NCBI GenBank assembly: GCA_963920575.1
Contig: OY986974.1
Span: forward strand, 5,216,729-5,280,728
Source of the DNA: Narthecium ossifragum
Lineage: Eukaryota; Streptophyta; Magnoliopsida; Dioscoreales; Nartheciaceae
Direction of reading: 5' to 3'
Length of the DNA: 64,000 nt
Below the pieces are notes generated by a model. That model was not told where the DNA came from and made no database searches. It saw only the letters and a program-made list of their open reading frames with translations. The position numbers and the translations under genes are program-made. This document shows positions 53,463-64,000 of the stretch, piece by piece; within the stretch, counting starts at the first letter, position 1, and each line of letters begins with the position of its first letter.

Positions 53463-55818
53463 CTAGACGGGCCAGTGCATTTTTGCACGATAGGTTTGAG
53501 TCTGACTTAGAGGTCATAGGCAGTACATCCAGCTTCTTCCAATAATGATATACACTAGAGAGAGGTACAACCCTGTCTTCTCGCCTGTACTCCGCAATCT
53601 CATGGGCACATGGCAAACCATGGGTACGCCTTACTTGGCAGCCGCAAGCATGCTCGTCTGGGCCTATATCCTCTGCTCGTTTGGCCTCTGCACAGATGAT
53701 ATCGAGTGCGGTTTTTGAGACGAAACCCCTTAGCTCTCAGAATATGGCTGGCCTGAAATCATGCTGCACAATGTACTTGCTCTTCTCAAAAGAAGCAAGG
53801 ATCTCCGTGTGTTGGAGCTCGAGCAGGGCATTGATCGTGGTCCAGGAGGTGTGAAAACTGCAGTTCGATGCCCCCAGATGCCTCTTCAACTTTGCATGTG
53901 CACTCTCAACCCGATTTGTAGTGACATTATCGAAGTGCATACATTTTTTTGTCCATGCGCTGACAAACAATTCCTTGTACTTGAGCAGCCATGACTCCTT
54001 GACATAATCAAGAGCACTTGGGTAGCCGCAGAAGGACTTCTCCATTGACTCCACATTTTGGATAAATTCTGTCTCAGTCTCAGAACTAACAAGCACCTCC
54101 CAGCTCAGCAGAAAAGATTTCCACTTCTCATTTGTCCCAAACATCTTTTTACAATTTGATGTTATATTCTTGTTGATATGCCACCTACATAGCATGTTCT
54201 TGGTGTTAGGAAACACGGACTGCACAGCCTTCATCAAACTAAGTTCCCTATCAGTCAGGACAACCCGGGGCAGCATGCAACCCTCCAACAGTGATTTTAA
54301 CTTCTCCATGGCCCATTGGTAGGTTTCCTCTCTCTCAGACTCAAGGTACGCAAAGGCGCCAGCAAATGTCATACCTGTATTCAAGAAAGTCAACTAACCG
54401 TCTAAATCAATCCTACTCGATCACATAGTGACTAATAGAAAACTATAACAAATTCATATGTCAATTACCTGTGGGCGTCACTCCAACAATCTCGAGTAAG
54501 GGAAGCCGGTACTTGTTGGTTTTGTATGTGCAATCCATAATCAGCACCTCTGGAAAGGCACGCAATAGCTCAACCGAAGACGGGTGTGCCCAAAATATGC
54601 TTCGGACACAAGATGTGTCATCACTGCTCGTATGCCACTCAGTATAACAAGCATCATTTAGGTGGCCCAAGAGTTGCTGCATCTCTGATCGACCGGCTTT
54701 CTCAATTACCCTATGCTTCTGTCTTGCATTATAAACATGTCTTATGGTTGACACATTGTGCTCATTCCTCTGCTTCAGGGTATTCAAGATCATCCTCGGC
54801 TTGATTAGACTCTTGGACATGTCAACTAAAATCATTTGTTCCTCTTCTGATAATCTCCCAGCATATGCATGACCCTCAAGATGAGGTGCAGATGGGTGGT
54901 TATGCACGTCACATTCCACCCTGATCATCCAGTCATCATCGGATGGTAGCTTCAGTCCCCGGACTTTGAAGGGACAGCCACATTTCTTAGTGCCGCAGCT
55001 TTTCTTCTTCTTGGCCGGAGCCTTCTTATCAACAGCTTTCCTCCATTGGGACGAGTCCCTATATTCACCACTTCTCTCACATGCCAAAAGGAGCCTTGGT
55101 TTTCTACCAAACCCACCCGTCTCTGAGCTTTTGATCACTATGACCAGCCCATTCTGCCTACCCACTTCTTGAGTCCACTGGATCAGGGTTTCACGGCTGT
55201 GAAATATCTGCATGCATGAATAAGAAAACGGTCAGTTGGAAAAAAAAATTACCATGTTAGTAGAAAACAGTTGTGCATACCATGTTAGTCGTGAACATCG
55301 ACGTGTAATCCACGACAATCGCATGTCCAACACCACTGCCAGCAGTGGAAGCATAGTCCTGTCATATCACAATTATTATACTCATTTCGATATAAAAAAA
55401 CCGATAACTTACGAATTGTTCGGCTTCCAACAACCGAACAATGATGCAAAAGTCGGCTATTCAAAACCGAATATAAGATAAATCTTCGGTATATACGAAC
55501 CGAAAAATTATAGTCGGCTTTATGAAACCGAACTTCGCATACAATATCGGTTATAAAAAACCGTTACATATAAAGTTTCGGCTAGTATGGACCGATAAAT
55601 ATACAATTATCGGGGTTTTGAAGCCGCTAATTATTATAAAGTTCGGTTTGCAATAACCGACAAATATAACAACGACCGGCCTGGTTCGATCAGGACGCGC
55701 TACTTCAGGTTAACAAAAAAAAAATCCAAAACAAACCGAAAAAAGAGAACTACGATACCTTAAGATGGCCCGTCGTTTCGTCCGCGTGCTCTGGGGATGA
55801 TAGGCTTTCCGAAGCCAT
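53444..55818 (-). pseudogene. MULE transposase (FAR1-type), four exons, internal stop
   Basis: Cut-and-paste transposase. Exons: 55818-55759 (starts MASESLSSPEH), 55358-55281, 55207-54469, and 54374 onward. A FAR1-like DNA-binding region (GCPFKVRG, VECDVHNHP) comes first. The DDE catalytic positions are visible as IMDCTYKTNKYRLP (D1), VLTDRELSLMKAV (D2) and ESAHAKLKRHL (E), and a SWIM zinc finger (CGCQ, then GLPCAHEIAEY) is at about 53650-53590. A TGA at 53735-53737 lies between the DDE and SWIM parts. All introns have GT/AG ends. Intron 1 contains the right CGG-N10-CCG array. Confidence 0.9.
55385..55665 (-). repeat. Right CGG-N10-CCG array in transposase intron 1
   Basis: About nine units, among them CGG-CTTCCAACAA-CCG, CGG-CTATTCAAAA-CCG, CGG-TATATACGAA-CCG, CGG-CTTTATGAAA-CCG, CGG-CTAGTATGGA-CCG and CGG-TTTGCAATAA-CCG. 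All have ten bases between the half-sites. A tenth, at 55388, has CGA for CGG. The mirror position of the left array. Confidence 0.92.
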
Positions 55819-56220
55819 CTTCAGCCCTCGTTAGAGCGAGTGAGAATGATGTCGATTTGGGCACGATGTGTGGAGGTCTGTAGGAGGCAATGTAGGTGGA
55901 GATGGGTCCGCGTGACCGTGAGGAGCTGCTGCAGGTGCTTCGGGAAGTAAGATTGGTGATAGAGGACGGTTTTTTGAGGTTGGAGGTAGGGGACGGGTTG
56001 AGTTGAGGAGCTCGCTGGTTGTAGGTGACGATGTAGATGACGATGCTTCATAGGTCGTGATGCACACAGTAAATCCAGGGGTTTACACTAATTAGCTTTG
56101 GATAATTAATAAAGGGAGTTAATTGAGGGCATTTTAGTAAACTCATGATAGGGATATACTGGGTAATAATATTAGGTGGTGCACACATAAAATATTGTAT
56201 TGCATTTAAAACTACTCTTC

Positions 56221-56798
56221 TTTAATAACACCAAAAATAACTCCTCCCCTGGCGATCAAGGTCCGCCGCCGGTGAGGGACGGATGGTGTCGTGGGCAACT
56301 TTACAGAGATCGCCGCCACCCTCCTAGCCGCCCATCCACCATCTCCCGGAGACCCACCACCTCTCCCCCTACTTTCTCTCTCCTCTTTCCGTCTCCTCGT
56401 CCCCGCGCGCGGCCTTCTCCTTCCTCGTCTCCTCGTCTCCTCCCCTCCTCCCTTCACCTTCCCGTCGACCAGCCACCCCACGTCACCGGCATCCATCGAT
56501 TCTGGCGACGAGTCCATTACTTCAGGAAACCGCACCAACCGCACCACTACCATTTCTCTCGAGCACCCAAGACCCCAACTCCATCAACCCCGCCTCCCTC
56601 CCACGATCACCAACCTCCCAGCAAGCCGCAGCCCCATCGCCCTCATCTCCGATCACCGGAAACAACGCCCTCACCTCCTAATATCTCCTCTCGGCGTATT
56701 CCCTGCGTCCCTCCCGTCTCCGACGTGATCCGCGCCGGTGAACCCATCATCGGCACCGTGAAAGGGTGAGGGGAGCAGTTTTTTTAGGTGTTATTAAA
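56221..56798. mobile_element. Small inverted-repeat element in the right end of the large MULE
   Basis: Inverted ends TTTAATAACACCAAAAA at 56221 and the complement of TTTTTTAGGTGTTATTAAA ending at 56798, with CTCCCCT-type similarity just inside. The interior is GC-rich and Pro/Ser-rich in translation, resembling a captured exon (SDVIRAGEPIIGTVKG near the end), but I cannot name the gene. No target duplication found. Confidence 0.55.
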
Positions 56799-56867
56799 AA
56801 GGTGAGTCCAACTGATTAAATCGTGGCTGTCCATTGGAATGGACGACCGACATCCACTGCTGCGGAG

Positions 56868-56893
56868 CCTGCAGTAACATAAGCTACTGCAGG
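56868..56893 (+). repeat. Short hairpin upstream of the insertase gene
   Basis: CCTGCAGTA, eight bases, then TACTGCAGG: a 9-bp stem. It sits 42 bp before the start codon at 56935, probably in the 5' untranslated region. Confidence 0.7.
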
Positions 56894-56934
56894 CCTCCCG
56901 AATCCTTCTCCACGGTCCCCTCATTACTCTCCTA

Positions 56935-59900
56935 ATGGCGGCGGCCGCCACCCTCCTCCGCCGCTACCTCCGCCGCCGTCTCCCATCTCAACTCCGCTCC
57001 CCCTTCATCTCGTCCATAAAGTCTAGTCCTCTCCCTAATTCCCAATTCTCCCTTATTGGCTCTGGGCATGGATCACCGTGGAACTCTCGCCTCCCCTCGA
57101 ACTCTAATCTCCATCCCTTCTCCAGCGCCGTCTCGTGCCGGAACATCTCCTGGATCTCATGGCGTGGAGGCGGTGGTGGTGATGGCGCCACTGACGGCTC
57201 TGAAGCTGTAGAGGAGGTGAGCTCGGTGGTCTCGGGTTATGAGTTAGAATCAAAGGTCTCCGGTTTAGAGGAGTTAGTTGAGACGAAAGCGGTGGAGAGT
57301 GCCGCTGGGGTGAGCTTGTGGGATCATCCGGTTAATGCTGTCATTTCGATGCTCGACGGGTTCCATGAATTCAGCGGCCTACCATGGTGATTGTTGTAAA
57401 AAAAAAACTCGGTTCTTTTCGGCTATTTTGGATTCTTCTCTTCGCTCTGTGAGGAGGGAATTGTTCTCTGATTGTTCAAATTCATATTATAGGTGGGCAG
57501 TTATCTCAGCATCTACAGTTGCCCTTCGACTATCGTTGCTCCCAGTCCTGCTGTTGCAACTTAAGAAGACGGGCCAAATTGCCGCTTTATACCCCAAATG
57601 TAAGCAAATTAGTTCCCCAGTTTGCCATCTTTGTCATGCTACCTATCGTCCTTTTGCTTGATGGGAGAAGTGTCTTGTTCCACTTGCCCTTTAGCCTTAG
57701 TTTGTCATAGGTTCTACATTTCGAACATTCTTTCTGAGGCATAAAATGCTAGTGTTTGCTGTATTGTGGCAAGATAAACTTGAACTGCGATCTGATAGAC
57801 ATGTCATGTTATTAAGTGCCTCCTCCATGGCCACCACCTTCATCAGGAAGGAGCATTGGAGAACAATTTTCGCTTTTCCGAAAGGCAAGGCGAGAGCTTG
57901 GTTGTCCCTCATTCTTGTGGAGTTTTGCATTTTTCACTGTCCAGGTAAATTTGAGTCTTTGTTGAACCTTTTGGATACACCACCTTTTTTTCTTGTTGTA
58001 TGTTTATCTGGACAAAGCCTACCTTATACATTTGGGAAAGACTTGATTTAAAAATAAAATACAGAAGACAATGTACTTGTTGGCAATCTTTAAGTTTACT
58101 AGAATTCCGCCTATGGTAGTTATAATTTATGGCTAAAATTTTGATGCTTAAGGTTGATGCGATGAGAAAAGCGGACATGTCGATATGGTGTTCTGATGCT
58201 TCAATAGTATAGGAAATCTTGGAGGGCGCTGTGGATATTCTAGGCTCCAAGCATTCTGCCTTTTATACTGTTAGACTGTCTGGATTGTATTAGTACCGCT
58301 AAGATTTTAAAGAATTCTGATTTCTGTTATCCACTATAGATGTTGAACTATTTGATAAAAGTACTAATACTAGTTTACAATTTTGTATTTATTATTAAAT
58401 CTTGACCAACTTAGTGCTTCCTGCTGATATTATGCGCATCTTTTCCATGTTTTATCTACAGTTTCCATGCTTTTTGTTGTGGATGACTAGCATTCGGAGG
58501 ATGTGTCTGGACCATCACACTGGATTTGATTGTGTAAGAATGAAACTGCACTTATTTTATGGTTCATAGGAAGCTTTGATATCATTTTATTGACAAATCC
58601 CTTTGCTATATTGACCATGCAATGCTCTTTTCCTATTAGGGCTGCCTGATGAAAATGAATTTCTTTCTAGGGTTTCTTTTCTATTGTTGAGATGCTTGAT
58701 ATTCATGATGTTAATGTACACAGTGTCTTAATTCACGTGTTAGTTTTTTATTTCTTGCCTTAAAAAGGCATGAAGCAAAGTCTGGTCATAAAGTCACTTG
58801 GTTATAAGAGTAATATTTTGGCGAAATTACTGGTAAGGAACTTCATGACAGTGCCTATCATTATGGTTGTTTGCTGCTGTTGTTTTGTCTTGGTTCTAAT
58901 TAGTAGTTAAGTCAATGACCCTGGCTAAGGGACCAACCTACATTGTCTCAATCTAAGTCAAGCACATGTTGTAGGATGATAGGTGGGCTTTGAAGCCCCT
59001 TAATTAATCCAAACTTACAAGGCCTAAAGAGGGGAACCTGAGTTTTCAATTGGAGATCGTATGCAAGTGGCACAGTAGGCTGTCCTTAGACCTGCTTTAG
59101 GAGTTTATTAGACATAATCTTGGTGCTTGCACATCTGGGAAGCTAGATGTGATAAAGTTGGATGTTTGGAAATTCCAATGGACTTGTTATTTTTCCTTCT
59201 GATGATGCTTGTGTGGAGCAGCACTGAAAAAAATTGAAACAACCATCCATGAAAGAGGTATAGAGTTCAAGGTGTCGGAGCAGATTATGTTCTCATGTTG
59301 ACCTTTGTCATAATGCAATCTGTCTATTCATTTTGACCTAGTAAAGTTGAAACGCCCTGCTCTTGTTTATGTTAGTGATGTTCTTGATTCCAATATCTGA
59401 CGCATGTAGTGTGTTTTATTGATAGATTGGTTCAAATCTATAATAGAGCATAGAATATTGGAATTCTCTGCGTGACTTAATTCATCCCTTTTTTCTAGTC
59501 TCTTTCTCTCTGATTTGTGTCGTAGATGGAGTTTCTAATGTAGTATCTTTCAGGGTGGCATACTTTGGTTTCAAAATTTAACCGATTACCCACACGGTGT
59601 TTTAGGTGCGGTTCTCCCTATCTCAATTGCTGCTCTGCATTACATCAATGTGCAGGTATTACTTTGCCTTATTTAGTTTGCGTTACATCAGTATTCAGTG
59701 GCTTGTCTATAAAATCGATAGCAATTGTTCTCATACTTGGTTGGATGTGATAGTAATCTGTGAATGGTTTTTTCTTTTGGTTTTTGGTTTATTATTGTGT
59801 TAAACTTTATTCTGCTAGGCTTTTAAAAATTAGTTGTTGATGACAATCTTTTCTTTGTGTCTTCAGGTCTCTTTCCGAACTCTTAAAATTAAGGACATGA

Positions 59901-62900
59901 ATGGAATTTTGGGCTTATTGGCAAAAGTGAGTCATGAGAAAGTTACATTAAGATTATTCTACAAATTTGTGTAACATTCCTCCTTTTGTCAGAGAGATAG
60001 AGGGTGAGAAAAAAGTTCCCCATGGATGATAGCTGCTAGTTCTAATAATGAAATAAGTCGGGGCTCGATTAAAAGTTTTTACTCTTAGTTTGTGCTAATA
60101 TGATTTTTTATGGTCATTTGATGATACATCATACTGAAACTATTTGTACTGTAACTAATGTGGCAGTATTACAAGTTATATCTGGATGTTCTGGCTCTCC
60201 CTTTGGTTCTGATTGGACATGTTGTACCTCAGGTGAGTTATTTTTGGATATAATTCATGCTAAGGTAAGATGTTTTAGCATTTTGCGCTTTTACATCAAC
60301 TTTAGCAAGAGCTGATCATGATATGCACTATTCTGGTTCATAAATGATTGGAATATTGCTTCCCTTTTTCTGATATACTCTACAATGGCAGTATGACAAT
60401 TAAGACTGACAAGTGTTAGTCCATTGGTTATCCTCACCTTTTGTAACAAGCGGTTTGCTCGTAAGCCTTCCAGACTCGCGTGTCGGGTTGTTGCGGGCGG
60501 AACGCCGGCGTGAGGGTTTCCTGGGACTCAGGGTCCTCCTTCGCTATGGTGGTGGAGGGGGAGTCCCGGGTGCGAGCCCTAGTCCTCCGGATGAGGAGCT
60601 GAGGTGATTGGCTCGAGTCAATGTGGCGGAAGTGGAGTTGACTTGGAGGACAGCGTGGCACGGGCGCGGCGGCGCGTGGGGGGGGGGGGGGGGGTGGTCG
60701 TGGCATGTGATGGCTCGGCGCGAGCGGGCGCGGCGTCAGGCGTGTCACGATGTGGGAGTGCGGGTGCCGAGTTTGGCATGACACGGGAGCGCAGTGGCAG
60801 CGGCGTGGGGCGGTGTGGTGCGACAACAGCAGCGGGTGACGTGGGTGGTGGCGTCGAGGGAGGATGCCGAAGGAGGGCGCCGAGAGTGTGGGCTTTGGAG
60901 GGGAGGTTGGCATGGCGAGGTAGCCGCCACGGCGAAGAAGAGGCCGGCACAAGGGAGGTTGTGGCGATGGGAGGAGGTCAGCGCAGGGGTCGATGGTGGC
61001 GGTAAGGAGCCGGCGCGGGGGAACGACGGTGGCGGCAAGGACGGCTGGCGTGGGTGAGGAAGAGAGGAGAGAGAAGAGTGGAGAAGGAGGAGATGGCGGG
61101 GGAGCAGCCGGTTTATATGGAGGTGGAGGTGGAGGTGGAGTCCCGGTCACAGAAGGAGAGGGAGGTCGGCACAATTGGAGTGGAGGTGGGAGAAGGATGA
61201 GAGGAAAGAGGGAGAGGCGGTGGAGGAGGGGGTTAGAGTAGGAGGGGGTTAGAGTAGGAGTAGGGGAGGAGAGGAGAGTCCGGATGAGGATGGAACACGG
61301 GAACTGGAAAGAGAAAGGAGAAGGTAGGAAGGGAGAGAGGGACAGTGGCCAGGGAGGCGGCATCGGAGGGTGGCGGCGAGCCAGGTGGGGCAGTTTAGGG
61401 GGGCGATTGGGTCGCGGGCGAGCGGCGCCTCTCTGCGAGGGAGGTGGCGCGAGGGATAGGCGGTGCTGGGGCCGAGGAAGAAGAGGAGGCCGGGGTTAGG
61501 GTGGGAAGGAAGGAAAGAGAGAGAAAGAGAGGCTGTGGGAGCGGCTTGGTCGCGTGGGCGCGGCGTGCGCGGGTCGGGGTCGACGGGGGAGAGGGAAAGA
61601 GGAGCTGGAGGAGAGAGAACGAAGAGAGTGGGAAAGAGGAGGGGGAGTGGCTTGGCCGCGAGTGTTGTTGTGGGCGCAAGGCCGGCTTGATGCCGGGAGG
61701 GTCAGAGAGAGAGAGAGGGGGGGGGGGGAGAGCATGAGGGCTAGATTAAGATGAAGGGTGAAGAAGCAGTACCCGGAGAGGAGGGATCGCCGGCGATCGT
61801 TGTGGTCGGAGCCTGGGTCAAGAGCTCCGGGAAGCTGTTGACTTGGGAGTGACTTCTCTAAAACGATCCCTTCGTCAAGGGAACCGAGTTTGGTAGCAGA
61901 AGCCTTTGGGGGTTTTAATTATTTCTTGATTGATTTAATTACATGGTATGGAGGCCTTTATATAAGCATCATACAAGAGACCTAATCAGAGTGGAACTCT
62001 GGCTTACTGACTTCCTATTCAAGAAAGGGTCTGTTCTAGAAGGGAAAAAGAAAGAGTCCTACTACAACTCGGTAAGGGCCTATTCTAGAAGGGAAAAAGA
62101 AAGAGTTCTACTACAACTCAGATGACTAAACTAGGAAACCAAATTAAGAAAGCAAGTAGGATACTAACTAAGATAGATTGGTGATCTAAGGGAGGCAGGT
62201 GGGGCTGGCCAAGGAGGTGGCCGGTTCCAAGGGGAAGCTGGTCCTTGTGGGGCCGGCTTGGGCCTTGGTTGGGCCCATGTTGGGTCTAGCCTAGTGAGTC
62301 ACATCTGGTTTTTGAAGGTTGGAATTTTGATGTGTATCACCTTTGTTTCTTACTTTGTTCATACCTTAGCTTTATGACCTTACTTATATGGGTCACAACA
62401 TTGCCCTCTTGATTTCCAAGTCTATTCAGCCAGTAGGGTATTAATTACTTAGAACACCGTAATTGGACAGAAACTGTCCTTACTAGATCACGTTGATAAA
62501 CATTATATCGCTATCATTTTTATTGTTCGTTAGTTCTCGCCTATATGTAAGCTAATGTTTGAACTCAAACTCCCTCTTTAACCTGCACAAATTTAGCAAT
62601 CCTAGTCTTCAGGCAACATTTTCATTCCACTTCTCCATTTTAGTTTCTGCAGTTGTTGAACTTTTAAAAAAAATTTCTTAGCAATTGAAGTCAAGGTGTG
62701 GAATGGGCTTCTAGCAAAAGGACAATGAAAGACTGAAATTTGAGGAGATTTAAGTATCTTTTGAGTTCCTCGATATCTGTTCAGTTTGTAACATAAAAGA
62801 AATCCTCAAAAATTTAGCAATTTGTATTGACAAATTAGGGTACTGGTCACAATGGAGCACAACTTAATGTGAGGTTTTGATATGACCTCAGAGGATGTTC

Positions 62901-63306
62901 ATTTCAAAGGGAGATATACATGTTGGCAATTTGCCTTTTGAGTTCCTTGATATCTGTGCAGTTTGTAACATAAAAGGAATCCTCTACGAAATTTAGCAAT
63001 TTGTATTGAGAAACTAGGGTACTGGTCACAGTGGAGCACGGTATAATGTCAATGGTTTTAAATTGACCTCTGATGATGTCCATTTCACAGGAGATATACA
63101 TGTTGGCAATATGGCTGCATACTCTTACTGTTCAGCTATATATATTTATAGTTGCTTCTCTGTCTTCTGATTTCTTACTGTTTATAGAGGACAATATCCA
63201 TCTGCAGCACTTCTGTCTCCAAAATGAGGAGTTTATTTTATCTCTTTTTATTCTACAGGGTAGTCTAGTCTACTGGGCAACCAATGGCTCGTTAACTTTA
63301 ATTCAG
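56935..63306 (+). CDS. YidC/Oxa1/Alb3-family membrane insertase, eight exons, 3' end outside window
   Basis: Inserts proteins into an organellar membrane, mitochondrial inner or thylakoid. Exons with GT/AG ends: 56935-57386, 57493-57599, 57817-57944, 58462-58533, 59554-59655, 59867-59926, 60167-60232 and 63259-63306. They join in frame to 345 residues. The first exon encodes an Arg-rich, Ser-rich organelle-targeting N-terminus. The insertase core starts at WAVISASTVALRLSLLPVLL and includes the PSFLW helix, FDCGGILWFQNLTDYPHG and ALHYINVQVSF, typical of the Oxa2/Alb3-like proteins 2 and 3 of Arabidopsis. Those have C-terminal TPRs, which would lie outside this window. Intron 7 is enlarged to 3.0 kb by inserted sequence. 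Confidence 0.92.
58534..59553 (+). other. Insertase intron 4
   Basis: About 1.0 kb of AT-rich intron with normal borders. I see no gene or element in it. Introns 2 and 3 (57600-57816, 57945-58461) are also plain. Confidence 0.8.
60434..62400. repeat. GC- and G-rich inserted sequence in insertase intron 7
   Basis: About 2 kb that differs sharply from the surrounding AT-rich intron: purine-rich on the plus strand, with a run of about 14 G near 60680 and long proline-rich frames on the minus strand that are compositional. A 55-bp tandem duplication (TTCTAGAAGGGAAAAAGAAA) lies at 62034-62120. It ends near GGGTCACAACATTGCCCTC. Probably a transposon, class not identified. Confidence 0.5.
62757..63111 (+). 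repeat. 177-bp tandem duplication before insertase exon 8
   Basis: Copy 1 at about 62757-62932 and copy 2 at about 62934-63111 share TTTTGAGTTCCT, GTTTGTAACATAAAA, TTTAGCAATTTGTATTGA, GGTACTGGTCACA and GAGATATACATGTTGGCAAT. Diverged by roughly one base in ten, so not recent. Confidence 0.85.
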
Positions 63307-63486
63307 GTTCGATTTTACTCTTACACACAACAGGACTATGTTTCATTGCGTCCCTTGCCTCTTCTTTGTTTGTGTTTGTGGTTGCATGATGTTTTACCCA
63401 TATGCATAGACACTCCACCTCTTTATGTTGATTCTCTTAAGTGTATGGTAATTAAGAAACTGAATTCTCAAAGAAGATGTCATGCA

Positions 63487-63929
63487 TAGGGATGGCAATG
63501 GGGCGGGGTGGGGCGGGATCCCCCTTCCCCCAACCCCGACCCCGCAACCTAACCTAGCACCCCGACCCCACCTCAAAATTTTTTGACACATTGAATACAT
63601 TATATTTAATAACACACTAAAGAGTTATCATCTTAAAAAGCAATCCAAATAAAACTTGTCTCTACGAAATGATCCAAACATGAATTGTATCAATAACAAC
63701 TCAAAAATATTGTCCTAAATAATAATTCAAACTTAAATTGTCTCAAATAATACAATCGAGGCGGGGCGGGACGAGGGCGTCCTTCCCCGACCCCGCCCCG
63801 ACCCCGATCGGGGTTTTACACATGTCCCCCAAACCCGATTCTGAACCCGTTTAGAGTCCCCCGAACCCGCCCCATTAGGGACGGGGTGGGGGCGGGACCC
63901 CGTCGGGGCGGGGCAAATTGCCATCCCTA
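63487..63929. mobile_element. Non-autonomous hAT-type element in insertase intron 8
   Basis: 443 bp. Terminal inverted repeats TAGGGATGGCAAT/ATTGCCATCCCTA (13 bp perfect) and a perfect 8-bp target duplication GTCATGCA (63479-63486 and 63930-63937), both typical of hAT elements. The inner ends are G/C-rich GGGGCGGGG runs and the middle is AT-rich without coding capacity. Confidence 0.93.
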
Positions 63930-64000
63930 GTCATGCAGTTGATAGTAATGACTGTTAGGAAATGTCATACAGATGATACTGATGACTATTATCTTCTAGT

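Larger units (their letters stand above)
48927..56866. mobile_element. Large Mutator-like element with transposase and PMD genes
   Basis: Inverted ends: 48927-48999 (GCCACGATTTAATCAG and a GGCCGTYCATT...AATGGACGGCC dyad) matches 56796-56866, and an inner segment 50703-50745 (TTTTAAATGCAATATAATAT) matches 56174-56216. The left end is split by Pack-MULE 2 and the right end by a smaller inverted-repeat element. Inside are a PMD gene (plus), a MULE transposase gene (minus) and two CGG-N10-CCG arrays. The exact outer ends and target duplication were not resolved. The inner 50703-56216 could alternatively be the whole element. Confidence 0.7.

Noticed and set aside
60434..61363. A 309-codon proline-rich minus-strand frame in insertase intron 7
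   Set aside because: Low-complexity translation of a G-rich insert; other frames over the same region are equally open.

Overview
The window is plant nuclear DNA from an angiosperm. A GC-rich, intron-poor LysM gene copy and a GC-rich first exon in the insertase gene make a monocot more likely than a eudicot, but that is a weak inference. Only two host genes are present, one at each edge and both cut by the window: a U2AF65 splicing factor on the minus strand (1-7159, ten exons read, end of RRM2 and the third RRM missing) and a YidC/Oxa1/Alb3-type membrane insertase on the plus strand (56935-63306, eight exons read). Almost everything between them is mobile DNA, much of it nested.

Layout. 7610-20979: a decayed Ty3/gypsy element of the Tat type, with LTRs, gag-pol, and a long antisense multi-exon gene carrying a plant mobile domain (PMD). 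20980-26400: three partial LTRs of one high-copy family in both orientations, two of them with arrays of short dyad-symmetric repeats. 28340-31434: an endogenous pararetrovirus fragment on the minus strand, broken, with a foreign insert. 31640-40500 and 48468-48820: a 1.19-kb tandem repeat made of short modules in both orientations, interrupted by two more LTRs of the same family (one a clean 2300-bp solo LTR with a 5-bp target duplication) and by a Copia element (40501-48467). The Copia element lacks most of its integrase and carries a gene-capturing Mutator-like element (Pack-MULE) in its leader. 48927-56866: a large Mutator-like element with a PMD gene and a convergent MULE transposase gene that ends in an OTU protease-like segment. 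A second Pack-MULE sits in its left end and a smaller inverted-repeat element in its right end. A small hAT-type element lies in the last visible intron of the insertase gene.

The most unusual signal is a set of arrays with rigid internal geometry in unrelated elements. The large MULE carries two arrays of CGG-N10-CCG (11 units at 51201-51532, about 9 at 55387-55660), one in the first intron of the transposase gene and the other just before the first recognised PMD exon. The LTR family carries arrays whose core word differs between copies but whose spacing is fixed: TCGA-N8-TCGA in nine of nine units at 23964-24348, paired GATCGATC words exactly 22 bp apart in seven of seven pairs at 36410-37183, and a 21-bp period at 25165-25285. 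The TCGA-N8-TCGA geometry recurs in a different element at 30661-30987. I do not know of a description of these arrays. They look like multimeric binding sites or hairpin-forming leaders.

Two element classes in this one window (Ty3/gypsy and MULE) independently carry PMD genes, a domain family that in host genomes acts in transposon silencing. That makes an element-versus-host-silencing reading of the arrays and their neighbouring genes worth testing.
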